A stretch of DNA of 45,767 nt from Bacillus sp. JCM 19034 (GTDB lineage: Bacteria > Bacillota > Bacilli > Bacillales > Bacillaceae_D). Numbering within the stretch: the first letter of the stretch is position 1; each line of letters starts with the position of its first letter. The stretch is taken from NCBI RefSeq assembly GCF_001310635.1, contig NZ_BAXR01000023.1, positions 1 through 45,767 of the forward strand. Reading direction: 5' to 3'. A model generated the notes under the pieces. The model saw only the letters and a list, made by a program, of their open reading frames with translations, was not told the DNA's origin and searched no databases. Below, piece by piece: positions 44,546-45,767 of this stretch. A program made the position numbers and the translations under genes.

Positions 44546-45559
44546 ATGAAACGAATTCTCATTGTAGCCATTATTCTCTGCACAGTTATCCTCGTAATTC
44601 CAACGATGCTCGTTGTGATTGTATCGTCATCCCAAGAAAAGGCTGCGGTTCAATCAGCCCCAATAGAAGAAAACCAGTGGGATTATGACCCCACTCAAGA
44701 CGTATCCATTTCCGTTTTTCGAAGTCAACAAGAAGTGATTGATACGCTACCACTTGAAATGTATGTAATGGGTGTTGTCGCTTCAGAAATGAACGCTAGC
44801 TTTGAAATGGAAGCATTAAAGGCACAAGCACTAGCTGCAAGAACTTATATGGTTAGACATATGCTCGCACCGCAGGATGTAGATTTGCCAGAAGGTGCGA
44901 TGGTAACAGATACGATCATGCATCAAGTTTATACAGATGAAGAAGAATTAAGAGAAAAATGGGGAAGCGAATATGAATATTATATGAAGCGAATTGAAGA
45001 AGCGGTACTTGCGACACAAGGGCAAGTGTTAACATATGACGGTGAGCCAATTGATGCGATGTTTTTCTCAACAAGTAATGGCTATACTGAAAACTCTGAA
45101 GACTACTGGGAAAATGAAATCCCATACTTACGTAGTGTCGAAAGTCCTTGGGATCAACAATCACCACGTTTTACGTCGGAAACAGTATTTTCGTTAGAGG
45201 AATTTGAACAGAAGCTTGGTGTGACATTACCTGATGATCAAACGGTTGGAGTCATTTCCGAACGGACAACAGGAGGTCGTGTAGCTAAGGTGAATATTAA
45301 CGGCACCGAGAAGACTGGAAAAGAAGTTAGAGAAAAGCTTGATCTAGACTCCTCTGATTTCCAGTGGCGACGAGAAGGAAATGAGATCATAGTACAAACA
45401 CGTGGCTGGGGACATGGTGTTGGAATGAGCCAATACGGAGCAGACGGGATGGCAAAGGAAGGACGAGACTACGAGGAGATCGTGAACCATTATTATCAAG
45501 GTATATCGATTGAACAAGTAGATCCTTATGTTCAGGAATTAACGGCAAAAGCAGAATGA
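44546..45559 (+). CDS. spoIID: Stage II sporulation protein D (peptidoglycan hydrolase)
   Basis: A lytic transglycosylase that, with SpoIIM and SpoIIP, remodels septal peptidoglycan during engulfment. The 337-aa protein has an N-terminal membrane anchor (residues 4-27). The catalytic-region motif is VVASEMNASFEMEALKAQA, with Glu81 corresponding to the active-site Glu of B. subtilis SpoIID. The C-terminal motif is GWGHGVGMSQYGA. ATG 44546 follows GGGGGA. A weak sigma-E -10-like CATATACT (44505-44512) lies upstream; the -35 is unclear. Confidence 0.95.
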   Translation: MKRILIVAIILCTVILVIPTMLVVIVSSSQEKAAVQSAPIEENQWDYDPTQDVSISVFRSQQEVIDTLPLEMYVMGVVASEMNASFEMEALKAQALAARTYMVRHMLAPQDVDLPEGAMVTDTIMHQVYTDEEELREKWGSEYEYYMKRIEEAVLATQGQVLTYDGEPIDAMFFSTSNGYTENSEDYWENEIPYLRSVESPWDQQSPRFTSETVFSLEEFEQKLGVTLPDDQTVGVISERTTGGRVAKVNINGTEKTGKEVREKLDLDSSDFQWRREGNEIIVQTRGWGHGVGMSQYGADGMAKEGRDYEEIVNHYYQGISIEQVDPYVQELTAKAE

Positions 45560-45598
45560 TGGCCTAATCGCCATGATCCTGAGCCAATACAACTTCAA

Positions 45599-45638
45599 GG
45601 ACTTGAGTTCGATACTAATCGGACTTAGGTCTTTTTGT
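45599..45638 (+). terminator. Probable terminator of spoIID
   Basis: GGACTTGAGT (45599-45608) pairs, with G-U pairs, with ACTTAGGTCT (45623-45632), followed by TTTTTG. Confidence 0.6.
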
Positions 45639-45679
45639 TTGAAATGATCCGTTTTGTGCATGTATGTGCTGTATGAAAA

Positions 45680-45767
45680 CAAATAGGTGCAGAGATGAGC
45701 AGAAAACGTTCGGAACTCTGCACCTACCGGCAAATAGGTGCAGAGATAAGCAGAAAACGTTCGGAAC
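45680..45767. repeat. Tandem repeat at right edge, 51-bp period with hairpin
   Basis: Two 37-bp copies (45680-45716 and 45731-45767) differ at one base and start CAAATAGGTGCAGAGAT. Between them CTCTGCACCTA (45716-45726) is the inverted complement of TAGGTGCAGAG, so each unit can fold. The array runs off the window. Confidence 0.8.

Noticed and set aside
45680..45767. CRISPR array at the right edge
   Set aside because: Only two units are visible, the 14-base gap is too short for a spacer and is the hairpin arm, and no cas genes are present.

Overview
The window is a chromosomal segment of a spore-forming, low-GC Gram-positive bacterium of the Bacillaceae. Gene order follows the Bacillus subtilis ywhE(pbpG)-to-spoIID segment, and it carries spo0F, spoIIR and spoIID. 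Two ATP synthase subunits carry residues known from alkaliphilic Bacillus: a-subunit K179 and G211, and c-subunit P51 with a GxAxAxS version of the helix-1 motif. I therefore infer an alkaliphile of the Halalkalibacter/Alkalihalobacillus type. No species can be fixed by reading alone.

Layout. 290-2349 (-) pbpG. 2582-6905 (+) speE, a small membrane protein, ywiB-like DUF1934, argS, an XapX protein and an alpha/beta hydrolase. 7132-8665 (-) an Old Yellow Enzyme preceded by a MerR regulator. 8666-9372 an IS1182-type transposase remnant. 9373-10568 (-) clsB-like cardiolipin synthase. 10775-13785 (+) a TetR regulator, rpoE and pyrG, with a CTP-sensing type leader before pyrG. 14018-14536 (-) ywjG. 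14946-19770 (+) spo0F, fbaA, murZ, rho and a type-B rpmE. 19931-23354 tdk, a spore lipoprotein, prfA and prmC. 23446-28936 spoIIR, ywlB, tsaC-like ywlC, mntP, ywlE, a sensorless chemoreceptor and ywlG. 29048-31548 glyA, a gene-free stretch with IS and hairpin-repeat debris, and upp. 31690-33934 a Vpr-like secreted subtilase. 34267-41541 the ATP synthase operon atpZIBEFHAGDC. 41929-45559 DUF1146, ywmB, murAA and spoIID.

How it fits together. Most genes are housekeeping: cell wall (pbpG, murZ, murAA), translation (argS, prfA, prmC, rpmE, tsaC), nucleotides (pyrG, tdk, upp, glyA), glycolysis (fbaA), transcription (rpoE, rho) and energy (atp). Sporulation control is interleaved (spo0F, spoIIR, spoIID, ywmB). 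Compared with my memory of B. subtilis, several neighbours are absent here: speB, acdA/fadF, tal, glpX and rpiB.

Quality warning. Thirteen single-base deletions break eleven otherwise conserved genes: pbpG, argS (twice), clsB, rpoE, murZ, the YhcN-like gene, the chemoreceptor, glyA, upp, the subtilase (twice) and atpI. Each is repaired by restoring one base, usually in a short homopolymer. Several genes are essential in relatives, so I read these as sequencing undercalls and give full-length spans.

I found no large new system. The best leads are a DnaA-box cluster in front of and inside ywlC/tsaC (24580-25000), the pyrG leader (11980-12096), the alkaliphile signatures in atpB and atpE, and a structured GC-rich element ending in an orphan terminator (30566-30765).
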